Source: Gari tellinella (Eukaryota > Mollusca > Bivalvia > Cardiida > Psammobiidae). From it: a DNA stretch of 64,000 nucleotides. Location: assembly GCA_922989275.2 (NCBI GenBank), contig OV277868.1:80032216-80096215 (forward strand). Reading direction: 5' to 3'. The position numbers were made by a program, and so were the translations under genes. The notes under the pieces were generated by a model. It was not told where the DNA came from, searched no databases, and saw only the letters and a list, made by a program, of their open reading frames with translations. Positions 33,101 to 40,669 of the stretch are shown here, one piece after another (position 1 is the stretch's first letter; every line of letters starts with the position of its first letter).

Positions 33101-34952
33101 TCTTTATTTTAACCCATTATATATTAAATATGGCTTTTTACGCCTTTGATTTATTCCTTCACTGGAGAATATTTATCATCAAAAATAGTTTATATTTTAG
33201 CAGACGATAGCTTAAAGAGGGTGCATTCTGCTTTACTTTCAACCTGCTATAAGTGATCAGCTATATTCCATACTAGAATCAAGCTATTTGTTAAAATCCC
33301 TCTAAACGGGAAACCCCTCTAAACTGGAAATTGCTGTTGTCCCCACACATGTCCGATTTAGAAGGATTTCACTGTATCTGTCAAATCGCGATCAGCAGAA
33401 TAATGGTAAACATTCCCCGGTAATCTTAGTGAGAAAATAACACATCACAGTGTAAACGCCACGAACAAAAGCGTCATCAATGCCATCGTCATCATCATCA
33501 TCAAGAGTACAAATTACAACAATGTTGCCACAATAATCATCATCAGCATCATGATCATCATCGACAACACCAACAGCAACATCATTGTCATCATCATCGA
33601 CACAATAGTAAATACAACATCATCATCATAATTATAATCATCATGATCATGAGCATCATCAACAACAACACAAGAGTACAAATTACAACACCATTATTAT
33701 CATTATCATCATCCTCATAATCATAATCATCATTAACAACATCAACAGCAACATCATTGTAATCATCATCAACAACAACAACACAAGAGTACAAATTACA
33801 ACACCATTATTATCATTATCATCATCCTCATAATCATAATCATCATTAACAACATCAACAGCAACATCATTGTAATCATCATCAACAACAACAACACAAG
33901 AGTACAAATTACAACACCATTATTATCATTATCATCATCCTCATAATCATAATCATCATTAACAACATCAACAGCAACATCATTATCATCATCATCAACA
34001 ACAACAACACAAGAGTACAAATTACAACACCATTATTATCATTATCATCATCCTCATAATCATAATCATCATTAACAACATCAACAGCAACATCATTATC
34101 ATCATCATCAACAACAACAACACAAGAGTACAAATTACAACACCATTATTATCATTATCATCATCCTCATAATCATAATCATCATTAACAACATCAACAG
34201 CAACATCATTGTAATCATCATCAACAACAACAACACAAGAGTACATATTACAACACCATTATTATCATTATCATCATTATCAACATCATCATAATCATCA
34301 TTAACAACATCAACAGCAACATCATTGTCATCATCATCAACAACACAACATTATATACAGAAACACCATCATCATCAAATCATCATCATCATCATAATCA
34401 TAATCAACAATATCAACAGCACCATCATTGTCATTCTCATCAATAGTATTTATAACAACACCATCATCATCATTAAAAACATCATCACCATGATCATCGT
34501 CAACAACATCAACGGCAGCACCATCTTCATCATCATCATCATCAACAACAACAAAACATTTACAAAAACATCACAACGATAACGAGTAGATGACAGGTGA
34601 TAGCTTAAAGCAAGGTGACAGTAAAACAGAAAGCTCCTTCAGGAGCTTTCTGTTTTACTGTCACCTTTGCTTTAAGCAGTCACCTGTTGTAAAAAACCTA
34701 GTAATTATAACAATTTAGTGGCCGTAATAGAGAGGCCATATTGTACTTACTTAAACCTGGAGGAACGTCTGGGCAGAACGACATATTGACTCGTTGATGC
34801 TGCTGTAGCTTGGTGTTGTTGATATTTCCATGCAATTTCCTTGGTTTTATTGATAACACGGTGGTGGTGTAATACTTTGAAAGCATTATTGTCGACGTAA
34901 TTCCCAATACTATACATATCACTAGCATCGCTTTGAACATCTCGGAATTCAT
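15931..34952 (-). CDS. Gene A: beta-1,4-galactosyltransferase-like (GT7), 7 coding exons, complete
   Basis: Join of seven minus-strand exons: 34952-34751, 28576-28438, 24030-23937, 22698-22508, 18364-18242, 17003-16899, 16156-15931. Every junction has GT/AG and compatible phase (1, 2, 0, 2, 2, 2), giving 359 residues. The product is a type II Golgi membrane enzyme: signal anchor near residues 7-24, short stem with two N-glycosylation sequons, CPDVPPGL at 60-67, GGSYQP near 93-98, IIIPYR at 109-114, FNTG at 151-154, DVDLLP at 177-182, YFGGVVAL from 215, GWGGQDDD at 239-246, EH at 272-273. GT7 family members transfer galactose from UDP-Gal to terminal GlcNAc using Mn. The DVD metal motif, the His equivalent to His347 of bovine B4GALT1 and the Tyr equivalent to Tyr289 (UDP-Gal preference) are present. 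Odd: Gln replaces Glu317 and Ala replaces Met344. Substrate is inferred, not proven. Gene B, 13.4 kb away on the other strand, is its paralogue. Confidence 0.9.
16622..16863. mobile_element. TTAA MITE with AAAGCAG palindrome core, intron 6 of gene A
   Basis: Left flank GTAA (16618-16621), right flank TTAA (16864-16867). Ends CTCATTACCTCATTTATTA and CTATGGGGTAATGGG. The core near 16747-16815 pairs TTAAAGCAGGTTGAAAGTAA with its complement around AATGCGCATTAAGGCGCATT. Confidence 0.78.
16899..17003 (-). CDS. Gene A exon 6: metal-site His exon
   Basis: 105 nt, acceptor ATCCAG, donor GTAAGT. Encodes HRGIPIKKVPFTIGVVKAME, then HKGDKGNQVNSK. It aligns with the family segment FRGMSISRP...GRCRMIRHSRDKKNEPN. 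The His (residue 273) matches the Mn ligand His347; the position of Met344 is Ala270. Both phases fit its neighbours. Confidence 0.87.
17868..18000. repeat. Foldback repeat, same family, intron 5 of gene A
   Basis: Arms AGTATAAAGCACTTTGAG and CTCAACTAAAACTCTATA with internal CAAGCATCTGCTTGGTCAG and CTGACCAATCAGATGCTTG. Confidence 0.65.
18242..18364 (-). CDS. Gene A exon 5: acceptor-site exon with GWGGQDDD
   Basis: 123 nt, acceptor CACAG, donor GTTTCT (weak). Encodes [20 protein letters not shown] and FGWGGQDDDFEA. The Tyr before FGG corresponds to Tyr289, the Trp to Trp314 and the first Asp after Gln to the catalytic base Asp318 of bovine B4GALT1. The family's usual GWGGEDDD has Glu where this protein has Gln. 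Confidence 0.92.
18371..19100. other. Intron 4 of gene A, AT-rich with ACTAGTTACTTA inverted words
   Basis: TAACTAGTTACTTATCTAG and related words recur in both orientations (18580-18830). A GACCTCGGTCC-type palindrome remnant and a C run lie at 18898-19060. No coding signal. Confidence 0.45.
19107..19332. mobile_element. TA MITE of the CAGTGGAGAA family, intron 5-4 side of gene A
   Basis: Left CAGCTGTGAAAACATTATTC, right complement CAGAGGAAAAAATGTTATTA, TA on both sides. Core 19206-19271. It lies in intron 4 of gene A, upstream of exon 5. Confidence 0.78.
19872..20408 (-). mobile_element. TTAA element carrying a tRNA-like gene, copy 2 (intact)
   Basis: TTAA at 19868-19871 and 20409-20412; ends AGCGACTCGCAACC and GGTTGCGAGTCCCT. 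537 bp, in intron 4 of gene A. The body matches copy 1 on the other strand, including the GATTCGGTGACGATTC segment near 20273-20288, and has no nested insertion. It contains a different tRNA-like sequence. Confidence 0.87.
20009..20093 (-). tRNA. tRNA-like sequence in TTAA element copy 2
   Basis: On the minus strand: acceptor-like TCTGTGG/CCAGAGA pairing at six of seven, A-box-like TCCATTGGTCTAAGCGG, and an intact B box GGTTCGAATCC. About 85 nt. The T stem has only three pairs, so function is doubtful. Confidence 0.5.
20420..22330. other. Intron 4 of gene A, little recognisable
   Basis: AT-rich sequence with recurring GGTAATGAC words (20625-20800). One palindrome core at 22115-22183 (CAAACAGTATAGACTCTGAA and complement). 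Open frames here have no family resemblance. Confidence 0.5.
22508..22698 (-). CDS. Gene A exon 4: DVD metal-binding exon
   Basis: 191 nt, acceptor TTACAG, donor GTATAT. Encodes [26 protein letters not shown] and LYKC. DVD (residues 177-179) is the GT7 metal and UDP-binding motif and the Cys in FTCF is the second disulphide partner. About 54 of 64 residues match gene B exon 4. Confidence 0.93.
23256..23679. mobile_element. TTAA MITE (GAGGGCTC type) split by another TTAA MITE
   Basis: Outer element starts after TTAA at 23252-23255 with ACCCTAGCGACGAGTAT, is broken at AATTGTCCA/TTAA (23416-23419), resumes after 23661 with AAGTTTCAGGG and ends at TTAA 23680-23683. The inner element occupies 23420-23657. 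Confidence 0.83.
23420..23657. mobile_element. TTAA MITE with CAGACGCCGCG palindrome core, nested
   Basis: Begins CACTATCACTCTCAATGACG and ends AAGCGAAAGAG, with TTAA on both sides (23416-23419, 23658-23661). Core 23455-23520 pairs CAAACAGTTTGGATCCTGAT with its complement around GACGCCGCG. The right arm region has GCAGACGACAA motifs typical of this family. Confidence 0.85.
23937..24030 (-). CDS. Gene A exon 3
   Basis: 94 nt between acceptor CCAG and donor GTACGT. Encodes [17 protein letters not shown] then KKQQIHYRVFVAEM, matching the family pattern RxxHLxxxLxxLHPxLxxQxLxYxIxVxxQ. It completes the Arg codon begun in exon 2 and ends in phase 0. The frame was found by aligning to gene B exon 3. 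Confidence 0.9.
24058..24355. mobile_element. Degraded copy of the CAGTGCTC MITE
   Basis: Starts ACAGTGCTCTCTCTACAACA and ends near GTTGTTGGGAGGGCC; the central palindrome survives as one arm (GCTTGAATCCAGATCAGACG). It starts about 28 bp upstream of gene A exon 3. Confidence 0.6.
25565..25625 (-). repeat. tRNA-like remnant
   Basis: Minus strand GATGAGGTATAGTGGTTAGC followed by ATGCTGGACCGGCAATTCCAG resembles the D and anticodon arms of a tRNA; the T arm is not recognisable. It lies within the 2.9-kb element at 25033-27947. Confidence 0.4.
25662..25973. mobile_element. 312-bp TA-flanked MITE
   Basis: Perfect 20-bp ends CAGTACTGAACCTTATTAA (first 19 shown) and its complement, each bounded by TA. 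The interior repeats GCGAATTGCCATCGAATTGC several times. TA target and CAGT termini fit a Tc1/mariner/pogo-type non-autonomous element. Confidence 0.85.
26074..26303. mobile_element. TTAA MITE of the CCCATTACCCC family
   Basis: TTAA at 26070-26073, TTAT at 26304-26307. Ends CCCATTACCCCGTAACC and GGGGTAATGGG. It carries a single arm of the TTTCAGCCTGCTTTAAGCTA palindrome, so its core has lost one half. Confidence 0.75.
26366..26625. repeat. GAGA/GACA microsatellite tract
   Basis: GAGAGA and GACAGA words with interruptions, same composition as 52140-53510 but shorter. It lies inside the 2.9-kb element. Confidence 0.85.
27083..27180. repeat. (GA)n microsatellite with (GCTT)n edge
   Basis: Pure GA from 27083 to about 27136 after four GCTT units, then interrupted GA. 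Confidence 0.92.
27253..27268 (+). repeat. Poly-G run
   Basis: Sixteen or so G in a row after CAACAA. It is in the right part of the 2.9-kb element. Confidence 0.85.
27857..27882 (+). repeat. Poly-G run of about 25
   Basis: An unbroken G run followed by GCATGCCCGCGGACCCCCC, 65 bp inside the right end of the 2.9-kb element. Confidence 0.88.
28135..28373. mobile_element. TTAA MITE with CAGACGCCGCG palindrome core
   Basis: TTAA at 28131-28134 and 28374-28377; ends CCCTTTAATACTCAATGACG and GGTCACGAAAGGG. Core 28171-28234. It lies about 60 bp downstream of gene A exon 2 in intron 2. Confidence 0.87.
28438..28576 (-). CDS. Gene A exon 2: start of the GT7 domain
   Basis: 139 nt, acceptor ACAG at 28580-28577, donor GTAAAC at 28437. 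Encodes [21 protein letters not shown] and AIIIPYR, the first strand of the nucleotide-sugar fold. The Cys matches the family's first disulphide Cys (Cys134 in bovine B4GALT1). Differs from gene B exon 2 at few residues. Confidence 0.92.
28963..29307. mobile_element. MITE with ends CAGTGCTACAACGG, same family as 62279-62613
   Basis: TA at 28961-28962 and 29308-29309. Left CAGTGCTACAACGGCCCTCC, right GTCGTTGTAGAGAAGGAGCG. Core 29146-29211 pairs GCAAACAGCTTGAATCCAGA with its complement. It lies in the distal part of intron 1 of gene A, close to exon 2. Confidence 0.8.
29310..30035. repeat. Diverged repeat with TCTGAAACTGCAGT units, intron 1 of gene A
   Basis: Resembles the 12180-14740 tract: TCTCTGAAACTAGTTTGGCC and CATATCTAGCCTAGGTCACA. 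No gene seen. Confidence 0.45.
30042..30281. mobile_element. TTAA MITE, GAGGGCTC palindrome type, right end degraded
   Basis: TTAA at 30038-30041, CACAGTCAGCCCAAGCGACG at the left; core 30114-30190 pairs GACCCTGATCAGAGGGCTCC with its complement; right end TTTTAGGGGTGAAT lacks TTAA. Confidence 0.65.
30457..30553. repeat. Inverted repeat GGGAAAATACTGTCAACTGAGGC
   Basis: Left GGGAAAATACTGTCAACTGA and right TCAGTTGACAGTATTTTCCC are perfect complements; a second shorter pair with GTTGACA lies between them. Confidence 0.7.
30560..32044. other. Intron 1 of gene A, mostly unclassified
   Basis: An inverted pair at 31815-31908 (CAGAGCAAATTGATTCATAC and GTATGAATCAATATTCTCTG) surrounds AAAGCC motifs. 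The rest is AT-rich with a short repeated AAATCTCAAATCTCAATC tail at 31180-31200. No coding signal. Confidence 0.5.
32045..32236. mobile_element. 192-bp TA MITE, pogo-like ends
   Basis: Left CAGTCGAACATCGATATCTC, right complement CAGTCCAACTTTCATATCTC, TA both sides. The centre is a palindrome TTTCAAAGTTAAAATGCGGC with complement. Confidence 0.85.
32240..32870. repeat. 42-bp minisatellite, about 15 units
   Basis: Unit AATGTATCAACACTTATTTT then GCAGTAATATCACCTGCCTATA. Variants at one site (TTTTGC, TTGTGC, ATACTGC) come in blocks of neighbours, a sign of local unit duplication. 42 is a multiple of three, so it stays open as a 283-codon frame, which is not a gene. It starts at the TA flank of the MITE at 32045-32236. 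Confidence 0.9.
33016..33374. mobile_element. 359-bp TA MITE with CTCTAAACCGGAA ends
   Basis: Left CAGTAAACCCCCTCTAAACC, right complement CAGTGAAATCCTTCTAAATC, TA both sides. It contains a fragment of the AAAGCAG palindrome MITE. Confidence 0.82.
33485..34565. repeat. CAT/ATC trinucleotide tract with a 113-bp satellite
   Basis: The whole stretch is built of CAT, ATC and AAC triplets. From about 33670 to 34250 it is organised as five 113-bp units containing CACAAGAGTACAAATTACAA. Because 113 is not a multiple of three, successive units place the same words in different frames. Confidence 0.9.
34596..34743. mobile_element. Partial MITE abutting the exon 1 donor of gene A
   Basis: A 91-bp palindrome at 34596-34686 (AAAGCAAGGTGACAGTAAAA, complement) followed by a right end AGTGGCCGTAATAGAGAGGCC ending ATTG, then TA at 34744-34745. 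The end resembles that of 46277-46454. The GTAAGT donor of exon 1 is 34750-34745. Confidence 0.6.
34751..34952 (-). CDS. Gene A exon 1: cytoplasmic tail, signal anchor, stem
   Basis: Starts at the ATG whose complement ends at 34952; a second Met lies four residues later and could also serve as start. Encodes a short tail, one hydrophobic segment, a lysine/glutamine-rich stem with sequons NNT and NMS, and the CPDVPPGL box that opens the GT7 domain. Donor GTAAGT follows at 34750; the exon ends in phase 1, as in gene B. Confidence 0.85.
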
Positions 34953-35469
34953 TTTAATTTTTAGATAGTTTTCTAATATCCTGTATTAACATCTAAACAA
35001 GCGCTTTACACCGGCTAGTTAACCGCAAAAAAATCCTTACAAATGGAACACGCTGTATACATGCAACTACAGTAATTATCCTATAACTTGAACGAATTGT
35101 TCTTATCACACAGTCATTTATCCAAAAGGTATAAACTGAATGACAAAAGGTGTATGATAATAATATCAAAATGAACAGGTTGTGCTGATTTGAGGGCAGT
35201 TTTTAAAAAAACCCATTTCAGAAACTAAGACGAAACAAACTGCAGATCATTATCAAGGGACAATCAGGGAGCCCTCTACTCAGGATCTTAATTGTTTACA
35301 AAATACACGAGTATATTGGTTTTCAGCATAAAAGGGTTAAACGTTAAAACAAAGACTATTAACCAATACCTGATGGTAGGTATATATTTCTCGTATTGTT
35401 GTCTTATAAAGAGGGCTACATTCAATCAATATTTTAGGATCTTAATTGTATTACCCATTGATAAATGTA

Positions 35470-35658
35470 CAGTCGAAACTCTATACTTCGAACTCGCGTT
35501 AGTTGGAACATACCCATATTTCAAAGTTAAAACGTGGCTTAGACACGTTTTAACTTTGAATTACGGATATGTTCGACTTAAGCAAGATCGACTTATCAAA
35601 CTTTAACTCATGCAATATGGTACGGTCGATATAAGGTTGAAGTATCGTGTTTCGACTG
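35470..35658. mobile_element. 189-bp TA MITE, pogo-like ends
   Basis: Left CAGTCGAAACTCTATACTTC, right complement CAGTCGAAACACGATACTTC, TA both sides; central TTTCAAAGTTAAAACGTGGC palindrome as at 32.1 kb. It lies about 520 bp upstream of the gene A start codon. Confidence 0.85.
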
Positions 35659-35928
35659 TAAAATGTTTTAACTAAACTGTATCCAACATTCCACATGCGA
35701 CAGGCGAATCAGTCATATTTTCTGCAAGCAGTTTAGGATCAAAACGAGAACCGAATAACTTGACGTCTTATCTGGATCAAAACTGTTCGACAATCTGGTT
35801 ATGTTTTCTGAAAATAATAAAATTCACCCGGTGAATTGTTGCAGACGACAAATGTTACTGACGTCAATTGCATAGCAATTGAAGATTTAATTATTTCACT
35901 GCCAACTGCGCCAAAAAGCGACTTTGCA

Positions 35929-36096
35929 TCAGTTTGAATCCTGATCAGACGCCGCGTGATGCGGCGTCTGATCAGGATTCCAACTGTTTGACACTCGTAT
36001 CGACATTTCTTCTGTCAAAACAGCCCTAAACCTGACTTACAAGAATATTGCAGACGACGCTACCGATGCATACGATATTTTGGCGGTAAGAGGGTT
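35929..36096. mobile_element. CAGACGCCGCG palindrome MITE, left part, upstream of the 282-bp array
   Basis: Core 35929-35989, then GACACTCGTATCGACATTTC and CAGACGACGCTACC, ending at GGTAAGAGGGTT where the array starts; the element resumes at 36874 with CAGCAGACGATAAAACTTG. A close relative is at 17148-17356. Confidence 0.75.
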
Positions 36097-36873
36097 CTCA
36101 GTGTTGTTATACTTTCTGGTCCTTTGGAATCATAGATTTCAGCGCATTGACAGTTGAAAGTTGAATTCCGCTTAAGCCGGTGCTAGGGGGAGTGAGCACT
36201 GTTGCATATTTCAGTATTGCTCATGAACAGACTCAATTAAACCGAGTCTGCAATTTTCAGTATTTGCTTTGTTTTCTGTGCTTTCAAAGGATCTCCCCTT
36301 ATTCAGATTTATATAATTCACAACAGCAGATGTTAAGTGCTTGTGTGGCGGCTGTAAAAAGTCGCCCCGTACTTCATTCTCAGTGTTGTTATACTTTCTG
36401 GTCCTTTGGAATCATAGATTTCAGCGCATTGACAGTTGAAAGTTGAATTCCGCTTAAGCCGGTGCTAGGGGGAGTGAGCACTGTTGCATATTTCAGTATT
36501 GCTCATGAACAGACTCAATTAAACCGAGTCTGCAATTTTCAGTATTTGCTTTGTTTTCTGTGCTTTCAAAGGATCTCCCCTTATTCAGATTTATATAATT
36601 CACAACAGCAGATGTTAAGTGCTTGTGTGGCGGCTTTAAAAAGTCGCCCCGTACTTCATTCTCAGTGTTGTTATACTTTCTGGTCCTTTGGAATCATAGA
36701 TTTCAGCGCATTGACAGTTGAAAGTTGAATTCCGCTTAAGCCGGTGCTAGGGGGAGTGAGCACTGTTGCATATTTCAGTATTGCTCATGAACAGACTCAA
36801 TTAAACCGAGTCTGCAATTTTCAGTATTTGCTTTGTTTTCTGTGCTTTCAAAGGATCTCCCCTTATTCAGATT
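36097..36873. repeat. 282-bp direct repeat, 2.75 copies
   Basis: Starts at CTCAGTGTTGTTATAC, repeated at 36379 and 36661; the third copy stops after about 213 bp. The units are nearly identical, so the array is recent. The same sequence without the insert is seen at 17327-17330. Confidence 0.88.
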
Positions 36874-36995
36874 TACAGCAGACGATAAAACTTGACCGGG
36901 AAAGATTGAATGATAGATTGGACAGCGCGCTGTGTCAACGGAATATGCATTGTTTTAACCCCTTTACTGTCTTACCCCTAGTACAATAGGTTATT

Positions 36996-37062
36996 CGCAA
37001 ACAGTTTGGATCCTGATCAGACGCCGCGTTACGCGGCCTCTGATCAGAATCCAAAACGGTTT
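36996..37062. repeat. Palindrome core, CAGACGCCGCG type
   Basis: GCAAACAGTTTGGATCCTGA, TCAGACGCCGCG and complement. GCAGACGACAATTG follows within 80 bp, as in other members. Confidence 0.7.
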
Positions 37063-38100
37063 GCCGTTTGTTTCAATAATTTTTCAGAAAAAAATATGTA
37101 AAATTTGAATTTGAGAAATAAAAGCAGACGACAATTGTTTAAAATTGATGGCTACATGACAATGAATGGATTAATCCTTATCATGCTGAATTGTAGTCTG
37201 CTGCAAATATATCGTCTGCAGAAAAATATACATGTACTCCAGTTTTAAGCTTTTTAAAAGTGCGGCAAAAGTTAAAAATGCATTTCAAACAGTTAAGAAC
37301 CAATTAAGACACCTCATGACGCAGCGTCTGATCTGGATCCAAACTTTTTTTCAAATGTAATTTTTCAGTAGCTCTAGCTCTATAAGGGTTAATTAACGAA
37401 ACTGATCAAGTTCAACAGCAGTTTAAAAGTACCATTCTTGTTTGTCGTCTGCCTTAGAATTGTCGTCTGCGATTTAACTAAAAATCAGGTTCATGTTCTA
37501 TAAACTACACGTTATAGTCCAGACAGATTCACCTAACGTTGGTGACCTCTATTAGCATAATTTCCGAGACACTTCGCTGGCGATTAATGAGTTCAACTGC
37601 GTCATCTCACTTTTATTTATTTATGCATAAAGGTCAACATCAGGTGAAATTGTATGGACAATGCTTAGCGTCAATTTATGACAAAAACTATTTGCAAATA
37701 AAATTTCAGACAAATTAAGTAAGATAAGGTTCGATATCTCGAGCTCGCTTGAGTTAAATTATCCATATTGTTTAAGTTTAATTTCATTTTATGAATCATG
37801 TTGAGAGTATTTTATTTTTAAATATACATGTACCGGTATATCGAATTTAAACCGGTGATTTAATTACGCATATTAACTCCTACCCGTGCTCTATTGCATG
37901 ATAATACACTGATTTGAATTTATTATTTCTTATAATTGTCAAAAACATTCAAATAAGCAAAACTTTGAGTCTTAAGTGGCTGTGTGGCTGTTTTCCGTGT
38001 ACCATTACGATAAATACATGTATATGTATATGAAATTCATCAAATGGTTCAACAGGTTTACTTTCAAAATGCACGAAATAACTCTAAGTTTTGTCTTTAA

Positions 38101-38340
38101 CACATTGAGCCCTAGCGACGAGTATACTCGTCATGAACAGAGCATATACCTATCAAGAGTATACTTGTCCTCTGCAAACAGTGTAGACTCTGATCAGAGG
38201 GCTCATTAAGGATCCTTCTGATCAGAGTCTACACTGCTTGTCATTTTGTTAATATTGTTAAATGTAAAAACCACCCTAATCATTCAAAAATGGACTGAAT
38301 TTAATTGTAAACTGGAATTATCCATTTAAAGTTTCAGGGG
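38101..38340. mobile_element. TTAA MITE with GATCAGAGGGCTC palindrome core
   Basis: TTAA at 38097-38100 and 38341-38344. The left part has GCGACGAGTATACTCGTC, the right part AACTGGAATTATCC then TTTAAAGTTTCAGGGG. Core near 38175-38240. It provides the uninterrupted version of the element split at 23.4 kb. Confidence 0.85.
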
Positions 38341-39637
38341 TTAATATTTCATTTTTGTCCTACTGATACTATTATAGTTGACATCTTGTACTGTACACAC
38401 ACAAAACAAACTACTAAGTCTAGTCGGCGTGTTTTATTGCTTACACATGGTTGCCATTTCTCCGGATTTTTTCGAAATTGTCCAATTTCTAAGGCTGGAA
38501 GAAAAGCAGAATGCGCCTTAAGTAATCGGGCTTGAAAAAATATAAAATTTCGAAATCTTAGATTTTTTCAAAATCAACTCATGGAAGCCCTGCTGACAAA
38601 TTATACTTGAAAAATTATGCCAAGAATAATGGTATTTGGAGCTGAAGCTTGTGACAGCCCAAATGGCACCAACAGTTATTGATTTCAAGACAATTGTCAC
38701 CATACCCTTTATAGTAGATCTGATATAAACTACTATACTGCTTTTATTTTATTTTGTTATCAATTCACTGTATATTTATCACTTTCACATTTGTAAATAA
38801 TATTTAAGGATACAGCGCCTTCTCATATTCATCATTCTTGATGGAGAGAAGTATCAAGAATAAGAAGAAGAAGAAGAGATGTATATTGAGGAACGAATTG
38901 ATAAACACTCTCTGTGAATGAGATTGATTTGAGATAACAATGAAAATAAATCAGGCGGACAATCTGGTTTTCAAAAGAGCACAGAGACGGTCGATGCTTT
39001 ATTTACTCTGCATTGCATTGTTACGAAATTTGTTAATGATAATAATTCTTTGTACTAATTATTTGTTGGGTTTAAAAAGGACGGTTCGATAGGATTTACC
39101 GAATTGGGAAATGTGGTTGACCCGTTCACTGCATTACCCCGAGAAAAATGGTTACTTGCAAACAGTTTGGCTCTATACTATAGAGAAGATGAAAGTATAA
39201 AAGAAGGAATATGATGTAAGTATAACAACAATAATGACAGATAGAGTGATAGAAATGCAAGAATGCAAGATGAGAGGTGGAGAAAGCACGATGTAATTTT
39301 TACTTAAATAACATTCCATACAGAGGGCTCGTGAATGAGTTTCCCTTGATCAGGGTCCGCACAGTTTTTCATACTTTATACCATTTTTGGGACAAATCCG
39401 TTACCAAAAGTGCACTCGATTATCGTTCTAGAACTGTATGGAACTATTCCATAGAATTTGCAAATCAATTAAAATCGGAATAGAAACATGCGAATGATTG
39501 ATTCCAGATCACTCGATTTTCGATTCTATCATTTTTATATATATTTTTATTTTTATATTATTCGAATTTAACACCGTTTAATAAATAAATAAGTACCCAA
39601 TAAATGTTTTATAGAGGGTAACTGGTTTGGTTTTTCC

Positions 39638-39766
39638 ACCAGAGCTTCTTCTTTTCTTTTTTTTTGAAATGCATTTTTAACAGAATTTATTATCCTAAAC
39701 TAAATCTTACCAATTTATATTTACAAATTACTATTTTCAATGCTAAATCCGGTTGCGAGCCTCTTT
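39638..39766 (+). mobile_element. TTAA element copy 3, right end only
   Basis: Matches copy 1 from CAGAGCTTCTTCTTTTC through CCGGTTGCGAGCCTCT, then TTAA at 39767-39770. It starts inside the tRNA-like 3' strand, so the left half is missing. Confidence 0.8.
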
Positions 39767-39769
39767 AAG

Positions 39770-40665
39770 TATCTACGGCGAAATTAGTTGGTCCCCGATA
39801 TTTCTGGTTTTTATGGGAGACAACCCAGGTAAGTTGTTACAAAACTTTCACGAGTACTCTCCCTTTATTAATTATTACCTGTCATGCCACCTCTACTGTA
39901 CGTCACAAACCTCATCAGGTGACAGTTCATTTTGAATCATACTTTAGCATGGTTTGGAACGAGTCGACCTTTGACGAGAATGGTCGATCGTTCTCCGATG
40001 AGTATAGGTCGCTTGCAGTTAAAAAAACAACACGATAAATCGGAGATTATTTTAAAATTAGTGGACGTATTTAAATTAAATGTTGCATACACTGATATGC
40101 TTATACCAACTCTGACAAGAAAAATCAGAATTCTTGATAGACTGACTAAAATCTTTTCTTCTTTGTTTTATATAAAGTTTGTGTCGCTAAAATGGTCATT
40201 TGCGTGGGGTGTTATCGGCTATTACCTTTATCACGTTTGTTTACATGGGAGAACATCACTAGGTAAAATCTCGTGATTGTTGCTTCTGTCTGAAAGGTGA
40301 ATCCCGTGCAGATATTGGATTTTGCAATTGGGCAAAATTAATTGTGAGGCCCGATTACATTTTTACTTTGCTAAATTCATGAACACTTCGCCAGGAAATA
40401 AAAAGAAGTGCATTGCTTTTCAAACTGAAACGCTATCATTCCTACATAATCTGTATCAGTGTTCGAGTTGTATTGTATTAGACCAAATAACATTTTTCGA
40501 ACTGCTCTGGAAACATTCTGTTGAAAACGTGACAATTGTAAGTTGGTATAGAGATTGTCTGTATCTTAAAACCTTTACGTATATCTTCTGGTATGAACAT
40601 GTCTTCTGGTATTTGTCACATTTAGATTTTTTTGCCTTTAGTTTAATAAAATGTCTGTATTAGTG
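39770..40665 (+). other. Unclassified low-copy sequence with short open frames
   Basis: Frames at 39753-39935, 39932-40276 and 40322-40663 follow each other on the plus strand, and a GT-rich donor-like CAGGTAAG is at 39827. I recognise no domain in any of them. The stretch is less repetitive than its surroundings, so it could be an untranslated exon or an old element; neither can be shown. Confidence 0.3.
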
Positions 40666-40669
40666 GCAA

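Noticed and set aside
33485..34565. CRISPR-like regular spacing of 113-bp units
   Set aside because: Units are adjacent satellite repeats without unique spacers in a eukaryotic intron.
36180..36989. Three 81-88 codon frames of nearly identical sequence
   Set aside because: They are copies of a 282-bp tandem repeat inside a MITE relative, with no recognisable domain.
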